Positions 18,912-27,318 are shown, counted from the first letter of the stretch. The stretch is 64,000 nt of DNA from Nitrospiraceae bacterium (GCA_020632595.1 JACKFF010000004.1:186001-250000); one strand, 5' to 3'. The notes: generated by a model not told the origin, from the letters alone. Translations and numbers: made by a program.

Positions 18912-20345
18912 TCACGCGACAATCGGCCTAACCGGAGTCAGTATCATTCCTGATCGTGGTCCCAGGCCGGATAAGACAACTTTTCCTTGTTCACACTTGA
19001 ACGTGTGTCCAGTAAGCTGGTCCTCAAGCCATTGGGGGGTCTTCCCCACCCACTGGGCAATATCAATGTGAATGGAGGTGGGGTGATCATCATTATGAAT
19101 AAGGATAAAACCAAAGGTTCTTTGCGTCTTTCTCAAAAAGACACAACACTGTTGACTTGAGAGTACCTGGACCACAGTCCAGTTCCCTTCTCGAAATATT
19201 GGAAAAGATTTCCGGATTGCAATTAGCTGTTTGGTGTAATTCCGCAACTCATGATTCCATTTACGGTGATTCCATTCCATGCCCCGACGATTGTCGGGGT
19301 CCTTCCCTCCCTTCATTCCGATTTCATCCCCATAATACAAGGCCGGAATCCCTGGATAGACAAACTGAAACAACATGGCTAACTTCAGGCGTAACATATT
19401 TCCCCGGGCTAAATCATAAAGACGTTCAGTGTCATGGGACCCTAACACGTTCATCATCGCTAAGGTCTTCTCCCATGGATACATCCGGAGGAGCTTACTC
19501 ACGCGAGACACGAATGCCCTGGTTGAAATAGAACCGTGAATAAAGTAGTCCAAGATGATCTGACGGAGTACGTAGTTCGTTCCACCGTCAAATTGTCCAT
19601 CCCGAATCCAGGAACAACCAGGACCCCAGATTTCCGCCACCATATACGAGGACGGATTTATGGTTTTCACCTCCTGCCAGAGCGCCTTCCAAAACCGATG
19701 CCCACGGACATCAGCCACCGCATCCAACCGCCATCCATCGATACCCTGACTTGTCCAATAAGCTGCGACGTCCAGAAAATACCGACGGGTGGCAGGATTG
19801 GCTAAATTGAGAATGGGCATGAAAGGCCGTTCCTGCCAACCCCGGTAACGAAACCGCCCGAACGCATTGACCGGAAATTGTGTAATGAAAAACCAGGAGG
19901 TGAAGGGGGAAGCCGGACCACGTTCCATGACATCATAAAAGGGAAAGAATCCCCGGCCGCAATGATTGAATACGCCATCCAACAATACGCGAATGCCATT
20001 CGCATGAGCTCTGGATAACAGAGTCTGAAAATCAGCCAATGTACCAAGACGGGGATCAATCCTATAGTAATCATAAGTATTGTATCGATGATTGGCCGAG
20101 GCACAAAAAATGGGGGCCAGATAAATCAGATTGACTCCAAGGTCCAGAAGATAATCAAAACGCTCAGTGATTCCTCGCAGCGTACCTCCCATAAATCCAT
20201 GTGCTGTGGGCTTGGATCCCCAGGATACGAAACCAGATCCTTGCTTGGGCAGTTGGCTATCCCGCGCAAACCGGTCAGGAAAGATCTGATAGATTATGGC
20301 CTCACGCGTCCAGGATATGTCAGAAGCAGACTGATGACGTCTCAT
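18912..20345 (-). CDS. GH13 alpha-glycosidase (alpha-amylase / cyclomaltodextrinase type)
   Basis: 477 residues covering the catalytic (beta/alpha)8 barrel and a short C-terminal beta domain. The four GH13 regions are present: LLDGVFNHCG, GWRLDAVADV (nucleophile Asp), MVAEIWG (acid Glu) and NVLGSHDTER (transition-state Asp). The opening AIIYQIFPDRFA and the compact size without an N-terminal starch-binding domain suggest a cytoplasmic maltodextrin-acting enzyme. No signal peptide is seen. It is not clustered with glycogen genes here, but lies tail-to-tail with zwf. Confidence 0.9.
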   Translation of the reverse strand: MRRHQSASDISWTREAIIYQIFPDRFARDSQLPKQGSGFVSWGSKPTAHGFMGGTLRGITERFDYLLDLGVNLIYLAPIFCASANHRYNTYDYYRIDPRLGTLADFQTLLSRAHANGIRVLLDGVFNHCGRGFFPFYDVMERGPASPFTSWFFITQFPVNAFGRFRYRGWQERPFMPILNLANPATRRYFLDVAAYWTSQGIDGWRLDAVADVRGHRFWKALWQEVKTINPSSYMVAEIWGPGCSWIRDGQFDGGTNYVLRQIILDYFIHGSISTRAFVSRVSKLLRMYPWEKTLAMMNVLGSHDTERLYDLARGNMLRLKLAMLFQFVYPGIPALYYGDEIGMKGGKDPDNRRGMEWNHRKWNHELRNYTKQLIAIRKSFPIFREGNWTVVQVLSSQQCCVFLRKTQRTFGFILIHNDDHPTSIHIDIAQWVGKTPQWLEDQLTGHTFKCEQGKVVLSGLGPRSGMILTPVRPIVA

Positions 20346-20399
20346 AGATTTACAATCAAAAACTCTTTCACGGGTAGGAGATGAACATTGGTGTGCAAA

Positions 20400-20435
20400 G
20401 AAAAAACGAAACCCGGAGTCATAAGAAACTCCGGG
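20400..20435 (-). terminator. Rho-independent terminator of the 20.5-29 kb cluster
   Basis: On the minus strand, CCCGGAGT and ACTCCGGG form an 8-bp stem around an eight-base loop, followed by TTTCGTTTTTT. It lies just after the last gene of the minus-strand cluster, supporting a common transcript ending here. Confidence 0.85.
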
Positions 20436-20482
20436 CTAGAGGAAGAGGAAGAAATCCGGCGGCAATCGTTCAAAACTAACGT

Positions 20483-21025
20483 CTAACAACACGAGCCTAC
20501 ACTGGGAGAACACCCACAGCTGGCACACCCGAAGGACTGACAACAATCCACGCAATCGCAGCCACAGGTCATTTGACACCCATATCCATGAGATCCATGA
20601 AAATGATCGCCGGCCCCGTGGGGGTGGCCCCATCCTGGGTGTCCATGATGATATTCAGAGCTGGCTAACCCCTGAAGAAACCGTAATCCGACCCCCAACC
20701 CAGAGTTCAGAAGATCCATCCCCAACTTCAAGGTTTCCCCTACCCGGTTAGCGATCTCTCCACCCGTTTCACCCGCAGGTTGGCCTGAGGCAGGATGCAA
20801 ACCAGTCATCTGGGGAATCTGAGGTAAGAAACCGGTCATAGGGGGAAGTGGCCATCCCATCGGCATGTGAGGCATTCCTGTCGCACCCGTGCCGAACTGC
20901 GGGCCACGGGGTTCCATTCCCGGAGCGTGTTGGATTCGTTTTTTATATTCCTGGAATTCCACTTTGGCTTTGTTCGCTGCGCCGACCTTTTTCTCTTTTG
21001 ATGAACCTTTTGGGGTTGCCGCCAT
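20483..21025 (-). CDS. Cys/His/Gly-rich protein, amphipathic helix and Cys-rich tail
   Basis: 180 residues, unknown family; last gene of the cluster. The start follows AGGAG by six bases among three consecutive ATGs. Order of parts: basic Lys-rich N-terminus; Pro/Gly/Met-rich linker; an amphipathic helix (ANRVGETLKLGMDLLNSGLG) near residues 95-125; a Gly/His segment (HHGHPGWGHPHGAGDHFHG); and a tail with about a dozen Cys ending GSCC. The helix resembles those of the 24006 and 24763 proteins in the same cluster. Metal binding or disulfide cross-linking of the tail is plausible but not shown. Confidence 0.75.
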   Translation of the reverse strand: MAATPKGSSKEKKVGAANKAKVEFQEYKKRIQHAPGMEPRGPQFGTGATGMPHMPMGWPLPPMTGFLPQIPQMTGLHPASGQPAGETGGEIANRVGETLKLGMDLLNSGLGVGLRFLQGLASSEYHHGHPGWGHPHGAGDHFHGSHGYGCQMTCGCDCVDCCQSFGCASCGCSPSVGSCC

Positions 21026-21047
21026 CATCATCTCCTGGTTAAACCGG

Positions 21048-21686
21048 TTAACAACTAAAGACTTCACACCATCGAACCCTGGCCGTCATGTTGACGACCA
21101 GGACCGTCAAATGGGCACCTGGCTTGGTGGTGATAATTCCTTCCTTAATTTGATAGCCGTCCTGAGGGTTGGCCTGTTTCATCCAGCCTAGAGTCGTTTT
21201 TTCGCTGTCCTGTACGACCACAAAAACTAACGCAGGTGCAGTCGATGCGGCATTCGTCGGGGTATATTCAATGGAAAGATGCACGCAACATCCTCCCCCA
21301 ATAAAGGCCTTGCCGATTCCGGCTTTTCCTCGCACATCCACCTCACCGACAATCGGAGCCACGGCTGCCTTCGTTTCTGCGTTCCTGCCAGGTGTCTCGC
21401 CGGCTGACATCTCAACCGGAGCCGTGAACATGGCCATTGCACGGACTCGTTGGAGGACCATGGAATTGGGATCTGTCTTTCCGTCGACACTGGTGTCCGC
21501 TTCAACCAGCAATTCCTTGGCTTCCTTCCGGCATTCCCGAAGCCCACAACAACATTTAGCCCTGGGATGGCAACAACCAGGACAAAACCCGGGGCCCCCA
21601 TGCTGAAAGTGTGGTCCGGAAAAGGCTCCGGCATTAGAATACGCATGAGCGGGAATTCCAGAAAACATCGGCTGAGTGTAATTCAT
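21048..21686 (-). CDS. Cluster protein with C-terminal beta domain ending RWCEVFSC
   Basis: 212 residues. The N-terminus is Gly/His/Cys-rich (CPGCCHPRAKCCCGLREC). The C-terminal 85 residues are clearly related to the end of the neighbouring 21770 gene product: both read IGG, then L.IEY.P or L.LEY.P, DGY..K, PGA, and finally ARVRWCE or ARLRWCE plus a terminal Cys. The two genes are therefore paralogs. The domain is probably a small beta sandwich. It ends 22 bp before the start of the 20483 gene. Function unknown. Confidence 0.75.
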   Translation of the reverse strand: MNYTQPMFSGIPAHAYSNAGAFSGPHFQHGGPGFCPGCCHPRAKCCCGLRECRKEAKELLVEADTSVDGKTDPNSMVLQRVRAMAMFTAPVEMSAGETPGRNAETKAAVAPIVGEVDVRGKAGIGKAFIGGGCCVHLSIEYTPTNAASTAPALVFVVVQDSEKTTLGWMKQANPQDGYQIKEGIITTKPGAHLTVLVVNMTARVRWCEVFSC

Positions 21687-21769
21687 TGGTGTGCCCTTCC
21701 TTAATCTTTCCTCAAATTGAATAGCCCTTCAAAAGGCAATAGGCCTCCGATTGAAAGATCCCGATCCGA

Positions 21770-22246
21770 TCAACAGCAGACTGTTTCGCACCAGCGCAAT
21801 CGGGCCATCGCCTCCGTCGTTTCCAACGTCACCCTAGCCCCTGGCTCGATGGACAGCAAATGCGATTTCACATGATAGCCGTCAGTGATTGAGGTTTCCT
21901 GCCATGTTGAGGTACTCCCATCAAGGTCCACAGTGACCTTGACCAAGGGGGAAGTCGCCCCGGCATCCGGCGCGTATTCCAGTGTCAATGAGGCGTTGGT
22001 GGTTCCTCCGATCAACACTTCTTTCATGCCGGTTGCGCTGTCCACACTGACTTCCTGAGGAAGAGGCATGGAATGGGTGGCCTGAGCTCCCCAGCCGTAC
22101 GCGGGATACCCGACGGACGGGTAATATGGCATCGGCATCAGGACCGGATACCCCACTGGAACCATGCTGCGATGACCAGCCGTGTGATAATGCGGTGACG
22201 AATGGTGGGACGTCGAAACACAGCAATGCGGTAAATGGTGATGCAT
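21770..22246 (-). CDS. His-rich cluster protein with C-terminal beta domain ending RWCETVCC
   Basis: 158 residues. The N-terminal 50 residues are His/Cys- then Tyr/Pro-rich (MHHHLPHCCV; PYYPSVGYPAYGWG). From about residue 70 to the end is a beta-rich domain paralogous to that of the 21048 protein, ending Cys-Cys. The ATG overlaps the stop of the upstream 64-codon gene as TAATG, so translation is coupled. No signal peptide. Unknown function; part of the 13-gene cluster. Confidence 0.75.
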   Translation of the reverse strand: MHHHLPHCCVSTSHHSSPHYHTAGHRSMVPVGYPVLMPMPYYPSVGYPAYGWGAQATHSMPLPQEVSVDSATGMKEVLIGGTTNASLTLEYAPDAGATSPLVKVTVDLDGSTSTWQETSITDGYHVKSHLLSIEPGARVTLETTEAMARLRWCETVCC

Positions 22247-22440
22247 TAGGAATCTCCTTGGTTAGAGTCCGATGCTTTCGTCAAATCCTGGGTAATCTTC
22301 AACACATCTTCCACAATCTGGAAGCCCGTATTGACCACGGTATTGACCATGTCGGCCATTTTTTGAGGGATATGATTCTCTAGGATTTGTGTGGAAGTCT
22401 GATTGATGAGTTTGTTGACGGATTCTATAACGGTGGCCAT
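22246..22440 (-). CDS. Small helical protein, 64 aa, phasin-like
   Basis: Begins MATVIESVNKLINQTST with AGAAAGG eight bases before the ATG; the longer open frame to 22539 runs into the previous gene and is less likely. The sequence is one long amphipathic helix (KMADMVNTVVNTGFQIVEDV) with a polar tail. Such helices coat lipid inclusions in phasins, but no phasin family signature can be claimed. It lies between the flavoprotein gene and the coupled 21770 gene. Confidence 0.7.
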   Translation of the reverse strand: MATVIESVNKLINQTSTQILENHIPQKMADMVNTVVNTGFQIVEDVLKITQDLTKASDSNQGDS

Positions 22441-22483
22441 GTCGGGTACCTTTCTCCGGACGGGTTGGAATCCCTGCCGGTGA

Positions 22484-23944
22484 TCAAATTGGACATTTTT
22501 CCGATGCGGGGCCTGTCGACGTGAATGATCCTTCAGCATGGCCCCTGGCCAGCCGAAGAACTTTGGTCATCACCTCGAGGCTCCAGTTTAAACTTTGCCA
22601 AGGACTCATCAGCATGCGACTTGACGCTTTCGCACTACTGGTTACTGCGTCGACAGCCAGACTCAGAGGCCCCGTCACTAATCCTTTTTCGTCTAATTGT
22701 AACATAGCCAGCCAGGCCGCCGGATTACGTGGCATCGCATGAAACAAGGCTTGCGGAACAAGACAGATATTCTGAGAAAGGACCCCGCTGAACACTCCAC
22801 TACAGAATTCTTGAAATTGCCGGTCATGCGTGGTCATCCGAGCAATGTTGGCAAGGACAAACAGACAGAATTCTTTCAAATCGGGATTTTTGGCTACGGA
22901 TAAAAATAATTCCCCCGTCCGCCAGTCTAACTCAAATTGTTGTTCCCATTGCGTTTGGTATTGTTGAAGGACACGGACGGAACAATCCCCACTCAACACG
23001 GCCTGATGCGCGGTTTCGGCAGCTAAATACGCCCCTTCCATCGCTTTATGAATACCTCCGCCATTCAGCGGATCAGCTTGATTAGCCGCGTCACCCACCA
23101 GCATCACCCGATCTGCCACGATAGCCTTGGGTTTAAAAAATGAGACAGCCCCACCTGAAACGGCTCCGCACCGTGAGGCATGACGCAAGAGGTGGCCCAG
23201 ATCCTGATCCAGAAAATCTTGGAACACCTGCTTCAGATTCGGGATCATGGGAAACGGCTTATCAAACGCGTACCCCAACCCGATATTGGCAAAGCCGTCA
23301 TCGTCCACAAAGACCCAGGCATACCCGGGGAAAAAACGCTCATCGAAATACACCTTGATCTGGGCGCCTTCAGCCTCCACATTTTGGTAATAGGCTCGGA
23401 GTGAAAGGGCGGTCGCTCCATTTTTTAAGACATTCCCGATAGAGCGGGACACGACGGAACTCACGCCGTCTGCCCCGATAACAATTTTTCCCTGTACTTC
23501 CATGCGCTGCCCTTTATGATCCAGGATAACGCGGGCATGATCGGGAGTCTGGTAAATTTCTCGAACAAGTGAGTTCGCTTGGAATTCGGCTCCGGAGGCC
23601 ACGGCATGTTGAAGAAGAATGTGATCAAAACGCCGGCGATCCAACAACACGCAAAAATCAGGATACTGCGTGGTATTCGGAAACCCTCCGGTCAGCAGTA
23701 ATTTCCCGTTAATAAAGAGGTCGCACGTTTTAATGCAGGATTTCGTGTGAGTCAGCACTTCGTCGATACAGCCCAACTGGTCCAGCCAATATAAAGCTTG
23801 AGGGGTCAACCCATCCCCACAGACCTTATCCCGCGGAAAATCCGATCGATCAAGGATTAAGGTCGACAGCCCCTTCCGTGCCGTAAACGCCGCGGTGCTG
23901 CTCCCTCCCGGTCCGGCTCCAACTACAATCACATCATACGTCAT
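22484..23944 (-). CDS. FAD-dependent oxidoreductase, geranylgeranyl reductase family
   Basis: 486 residues. The FAD-binding motif is YDVIVVGAGPGGSSTA at the N-terminus. The second signature is RVMLVGDAANQADPLNGGGI near residue 285, typical of the geranylgeranyl reductase / lycopene-cyclase-like group that reduces isoprenoid double bonds or hydroxylates aromatics. PRDKVCGDGLTPQAL near residue 40 is also family-like. The ATG at 23944 follows GGGAG by a few bases. Together with the class I isoprenoid synthase homologue at the head of the cluster it argues that an isoprenoid lipid is made or modified here. Confidence 0.85.
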   Translation of the reverse strand: MTYDVIVVGAGPGGSSTAAFTARKGLSTLILDRSDFPRDKVCGDGLTPQALYWLDQLGCIDEVLTHTKSCIKTCDLFINGKLLLTGGFPNTTQYPDFCVLLDRRRFDHILLQHAVASGAEFQANSLVREIYQTPDHARVILDHKGQRMEVQGKIVIGADGVSSVVSRSIGNVLKNGATALSLRAYYQNVEAEGAQIKVYFDERFFPGYAWVFVDDDGFANIGLGYAFDKPFPMIPNLKQVFQDFLDQDLGHLLRHASRCGAVSGGAVSFFKPKAIVADRVMLVGDAANQADPLNGGGIHKAMEGAYLAAETAHQAVLSGDCSVRVLQQYQTQWEQQFELDWRTGELFLSVAKNPDLKEFCLFVLANIARMTTHDRQFQEFCSGVFSGVLSQNICLVPQALFHAMPRNPAAWLAMLQLDEKGLVTGPLSLAVDAVTSSAKASSRMLMSPWQSLNWSLEVMTKVLRLARGHAEGSFTSTGPASEKCPI

Positions 23945-24005
23945 CGATTCTCCCGTCAACCATCCCTATGGGAAGAATAACTCTCATTCGAGAGCTTCTC
24001 CCCCT

Positions 24006-24734
24006 TTACGTTGCCGACGTCACCAATAATTTCACCGGGATTTCGATTGCCTGTTCGGACATCACAACAATACGTCCATGATAAATGTCCGGCGGAAGGC
24101 CGGCGGGAATCACACCTTTCAAAATAAATTTTTCGAAGTCCATCGGTTCAATCGTTTTCGTTCCAGGGCTGACCGTGAAGCCTTTGCAAGGAAATACCTG
24201 TCCTTGAGTCGATCCGATAAATCCGTCGACCTTCAACTTGACGTTCTTGGCCGCGTCCATCGAATCATTATTAATAGAAAATGACACATGCACAGATTGC
24301 CCTGGATTAAGTGGTAAACGATTCGCGATGTAATAGGCGGGATCCTGGGGTTCGATGCCTTCGGGATGTTCCGGGGAAGGCCCCGGAACAGTCGAATCAT
24401 GTGATCTGGAGGACGAGGGAGCGGATTCCTGAGATGAAGCGGTGGCGGCGTCCATGACCCCGGAAAATTTCTCCAGCACGGATTCCTGCATCATCGTTCC
24501 AAAACGGTTGATGAGGGTCAAGCCCAAACTCAAACCCGCTTCAGCCAGATCCAATCCTTTCGCAAACGTCGTGCCGATTTGATCGCCATGCCCGAACATC
24601 GAATCCTCCGATTTGGTGTTTTGGTCCGCGTGAGCAGACGCTTGGGCTGTCGACTTTCTTTGAGTTGAAGATCGCCGTGACGGAGATTTTTTCTTACTGT
24701 TTTTACTGGTCGTAGCCTTGCTCTCGGACTTCAT
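24006..24734 (-). CDS. Cluster protein with Lys/Ser-rich N-terminus, helix and Ig-like domain
   Basis: 242 residues; unknown family. The ATG at 24734 has GGAG eight bases upstream; the much longer open frame to 25082 overlaps two other genes and is rejected. N-terminus MKSESKATTSKNSKKKSPSR is strongly basic. An amphipathic helix follows (FAKGLDLAEAGLSLGLTLIN), like that of the 20483 protein, then a Ser/Pro linker. The last 115 residues read as a beta sandwich (NPGQSVHVSFSINNDSMDAA ... YHGRIVVMSEQAIEIPVKLL), the pattern of Ig-like or CARDB-type binding domains. Confidence 0.75.
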   Translation of the reverse strand: MKSESKATTSKNSKKKSPSRRSSTQRKSTAQASAHADQNTKSEDSMFGHGDQIGTTFAKGLDLAEAGLSLGLTLINRFGTMMQESVLEKFSGVMDAATASSQESAPSSSRSHDSTVPGPSPEHPEGIEPQDPAYYIANRLPLNPGQSVHVSFSINNDSMDAAKNVKLKVDGFIGSTQGQVFPCKGFTVSPGTKTIEPMDFEKFILKGVIPAGLPPDIYHGRIVVMSEQAIEIPVKLLVTSAT

Positions 24735-24762
24735 GCTCAGGACTCCAAAGACAATGTGCGTA

Positions 24763-25041
24763 TTAACAACATGAATGGCACGTACAGGGTGAAGGTTGGC
24801 ACTGCACACAATAATGGTGCTGGACAACCGGTTCACACCCACAACGCATCGTACAGGCGCATCCGTGAGGACATGGTGGCTCCTGCCAGATGAGCCCGTG
24901 CATGAATTGCCGGAACAATTGGGCACCAGCACCGACCAGATGGAAGGCCAGGCCAATAGCCTGACCAGTGGTCTGGCCCATTCTAGTAGCCCCATCATGT
25001 CCATGCTTTGAGTATGAGCATTGCGAATGTACACAGGACAT
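24763..25041 (-). CDS. Cys-rich small protein, 92 aa, ending CHSCC
   Basis: Starts three bases after the stop of the 25045 gene, with GGGGAG as ribosome-binding site. A hydrophobic/amphipathic central segment (TTGQAIGLAFHLVGAGAQLF) is followed by a tail with about ten Cys and several His, ending CTCHSCC. It could bind metal or be cross-linked. The helix-plus-Cys-tail plan repeats that of the 20483 protein. The same DNA is overlapped by a spurious extension of the 24006 frame. Confidence 0.7.
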   Translation of the reverse strand: MSCVHSQCSYSKHGHDGATRMGQTTGQAIGLAFHLVGAGAQLFRQFMHGLIWQEPPCPHGCACTMRCGCEPVVQHHYCVQCQPSPCTCHSCC

Positions 25042-25044
25042 AGG

Positions 25045-25809
25045 TTAATTCTCCCCGCTGCTGACAGCACTATCCATGACATCCATCTGAACCACGGCCT
25101 TAGTCATCGGAAAGGTTCGTGAAGGCACATTTCCCACTTTCAATCCACCCGAAGAGACTTGTCTGTCCCCTCCGTACTCACTTCCAGGTCTGAAACCCTC
25201 TCTGCTTATAGGCCGCCCCGCAGAGGTCCCGGGTTTTGACTGATGAGACGAAGGCATGGGCTGACAAGGTGATCCTGTAACCACGACCCGCGAGCCCTTG
25301 CGAACGGATCGAGATGGAATACCCGGATTGCCGGCTGCCGCCACCTGAGGAAAGCTTTGCGCGGGAATACGCGATTGCTCACGCCTGACCTTATCCCTTG
25401 GGGAAACCATGGTCCGTCCCTCCAGATTGAGGCGGAGGAATTCAATTCCTAAAACCCGTGCGCGTAACGTGTAGCTGGAGGGAAGACAAAAATCCTGATG
25501 AAGTCCGATCGACACAGGGGGCAAGCGCCGGATATTCATATCAACCGCAGGGAGTTGCCGGAGAGACAAATTGACGGTTGGCAGGTTGGTCACATTGAAC
25601 TGTTCAACACGGACCGGATCCAGGTTGCGAACTTCATTGATGCGGAGGGATTCAATCGTCAGGGGATCAATATGATTCAGTTCTTTAATGTGAACGGCGG
25701 CCGGGGCAATTTGTCGAACTTCGCTGATCACAAGCGGATCAACATTACTCAGTTCACTGATCCGCAATTTATCGAGATTTTTTGCTTCTTTAATTTTTAT
25801 GTCGCCCAT
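25045..25809 (-). CDS. Protein with short beta-strand repeats (xxIDPLxI type)
   Basis: 254 residues. The first 100 residues are built of repeating 10-13-residue units, each a short strand then a turn ending in Pro: ISELSNVDP, ISEVRQIAP, HIKELNHIDP, INEVRNLDP, FNVTNLP, SLRQLP, NIRRLP. The regular spacing suggests a beta-solenoid. A more ordinary strand region follows (YTLRARVLGIEFLRLNLEGR), and the last 110 residues are Ser/Pro/Arg-rich and disordered. The ATG is preceded by AAGGAAGG. I recall no named family. It lies between the Ig-like and Cys-rich small-protein genes in the cluster. Confidence 0.75.
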   Translation of the reverse strand: MGDIKIKEAKNLDKLRISELSNVDPLVISEVRQIAPAAVHIKELNHIDPLTIESLRINEVRNLDPVRVEQFNVTNLPTVNLSLRQLPAVDMNIRRLPPVSIGLHQDFCLPSSYTLRARVLGIEFLRLNLEGRTMVSPRDKVRREQSRIPAQSFPQVAAAGNPGIPSRSVRKGSRVVVTGSPCQPMPSSHQSKPGTSAGRPISREGFRPGSEYGGDRQVSSGGLKVGNVPSRTFPMTKAVVQMDVMDSAVSSGEN

Positions 25810-25833
25810 ATGGATGCCCTTCCTTGGCGGATG

Positions 25834-26616
25834 CTACACAAGTCCTGGCCAGCTATAGTTTAGGTGAATCGCCTTGGCCTCATCGATAATGGCCGGCTGG
25901 GTTTGTAGTCGGGCTGAAATCGTCACAACTTTGGAAGCGCCAGACCCTGTAAGCTGATAAAGAAACCAGGGAACAGTGCCCGCCCCGCTCTGAACCACAG
26001 AATCCACAAGCCACTGAACAGCCGTTCCTGAACTGTGCCGAATGGTCGCCCGAAATAATTGTTGGGTGTTGCTCTGATCGATATAGGCGTTATCATGACC
26101 TTGAGGGTAATAGAGATACGCCTGTTTGGGGAAAACTTCAAGAATTGGTTGAGGAAGCGGCTCTGGTCCATTTCCCATCAACGTGACAAAGGCATAGGCT
26201 TTCCGAAAAGGGCTTTCTGCCGCTGTGGCAATAATGATGTCGGTTGTCCCGTGAGAAAGACTGCCTTTCGGTGGAGCAAGATATAAGCCGGTTGGATCAA
26301 TCGAACCAGCCCCGGGATTTCCTGCAGGATCCTGAACAGCCCAATTCACCTTGCTGCTCATCCCGTTATACACCGAAGCGTGAAACCGGACCTGGGTATT
26401 CACAGGATCGGCATATCGTTCATCGCGAAAATACACTTCAGCGCTGGCCGGCCAGACCTCCACTTCGATTTGATGCTGACAGACGACCTGATGGTAGACC
26501 TGGTAAGTCGAATGGGAGTGACGGCATGGTGCAGGATGAACTGACACGGTCAGACCTTTCTCAATCACATTCTCACGCTGACAGCTACATCGTGTCGACG
26601 TGTTCCTCAAAATCAT
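25834..26616 (-). CDS. Bacterial Ig-like domain protein
   Basis: Up to 260 residues. Contains a pattern typical of bacterial Ig-like folds: VNWAVQDPAGNPGAGSIDPT then GLYLAPPKG, with a second, similar sandwich after residue 150 (VQWLVDSVVQSGAGTVPWFL). The start is uncertain: ATG at 26616 overlaps the upstream gene by 32 bp, while GTG codons at 26568 and especially 26547 (AAAGG seven bases before) are good alternatives. No signal peptide is visible with any start. Part of the cluster; role probably structural or binding. Confidence 0.7.
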   Translation of the reverse strand: MILRNTSTRCSCQRENVIEKGLTVSVHPAPCRHSHSTYQVYHQVVCQHQIEVEVWPASAEVYFRDERYADPVNTQVRFHASVYNGMSSKVNWAVQDPAGNPGAGSIDPTGLYLAPPKGSLSHGTTDIIIATAAESPFRKAYAFVTLMGNGPEPLPQPILEVFPKQAYLYYPQGHDNAYIDQSNTQQLFRATIRHSSGTAVQWLVDSVVQSGAGTVPWFLYQLTGSGASKVVTISARLQTQPAIIDEAKAIHLNYSWPGLV

Positions 26617-27013
26617 CGTCCGGGAGATCAACGGAGCAATTGGCAATCTTCCCGAACAGCTTGCCATTGAAACTTAACTTTGATTTACATCCAACCTTCC
26701 CCTCCAGTTGCGTGGTGATACCTTTTGTGCCCAGGACCCCGGCTAATTGCACATTGGCCCCTTCAACAGCGACAGTAAATGGAGAAAGTTTAATCCCAAA
26801 ACTGCCAATCGAAGCCACCGTATGGATTCCACCCGCACGCCGAAGAAAGGGAATCGACAGGTTGATCGGGATCTCCCCTACCCGTACCGAGATTGAACTC
26901 ACCTGTGCCACCAACGATCCTTTGGCCTTCGTGGCAAAGGCGATTGGTTCGGTTTTGGCCTGGACAGAAAAATCCGGGCAACTCTCCATACCCAGGTGCC
27001 CCTTGAAATTCAC
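26585..27013 (-). CDS. Hypothetical beta-rich protein, 142 aa (GTG start)
   Basis: The GTG start has a very strong ribosome-binding site (GGAGGAGG) and overlaps the upstream gene's stop as GTGA, so it is translationally coupled. The protein is almost all predicted beta strands with alternating hydrophobics (ISVRVGEIPINLSIPFL; SFGIKLSPFTVAVEGANVQL) and an acidic C-terminus (DLPDDDFEEHVDTM). It has no membrane helix. I do not recognise it. Confidence 0.7.
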   Translation of the reverse strand: MNFKGHLGMESCPDFSVQAKTEPIAFATKAKGSLVAQVSSISVRVGEIPINLSIPFLRRAGGIHTVASIGSFGIKLSPFTVAVEGANVQLAGVLGTKGITTQLEGKVGCKSKLSFNGKLFGKIANCSVDLPDDDFEEHVDTM

Positions 27014-27216
27014 GTTGCCTCCTCCTGTCCCGTTTGCTGAGCCGTCATCCCATCCGGATAGACCCGCTCGGCCAGATCACTACACATCGCATCAATCCGT
27101 TCATTCAATTTTTCAAACCCCTTCAAGGATTGACAAATTTCTTCACAGTTCTCCCCTTCAATCTCAAACGAGACAAAGGGACCGAGTTTAATTCGAAGGA
27201 CCATATTGGCCGCCAT
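27010..27216 (-). CDS. Small hypothetical protein, 68 aa
   Basis: Starts MAANMVLRIKLGPFVSFEIE with AAAGGTG upstream; the open frame extends further but the ATG at 27216 fits best. A beta segment is followed by a helix containing two Cys (ENCEEICQSLKGFEKLNERI) and an acidic tail. It is coupled to the next gene by a 4-bp overlap. Unknown family. Confidence 0.65.
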   Translation of the reverse strand: MAANMVLRIKLGPFVSFEIEGENCEEICQSLKGFEKLNERIDAMCSDLAERVYPDGMTAQQTGQEEAT

Positions 27217-27318
27217 TCTATCACCTTTGGTAAAAAATGAAACCGGGGTGCCCAAATAAGGGCGTTCCCTTCAATACCTTGCTTCTCCTGAATTTGACGT
27301 GGCCATTCTCACCCTTGA

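Noticed and set aside
24735..25082. Upstream extension of the 24006 frame
   Set aside because: It overlaps the 24763 gene in full and has no start signal; the GGAG-preceded ATG at 24734 is preferred.
26244..27191. 315-codon plus-strand frame across the cluster
   Set aside because: It is antisense to three coupled minus-strand genes and has Ser/Pro/Arg-rich shadow composition.
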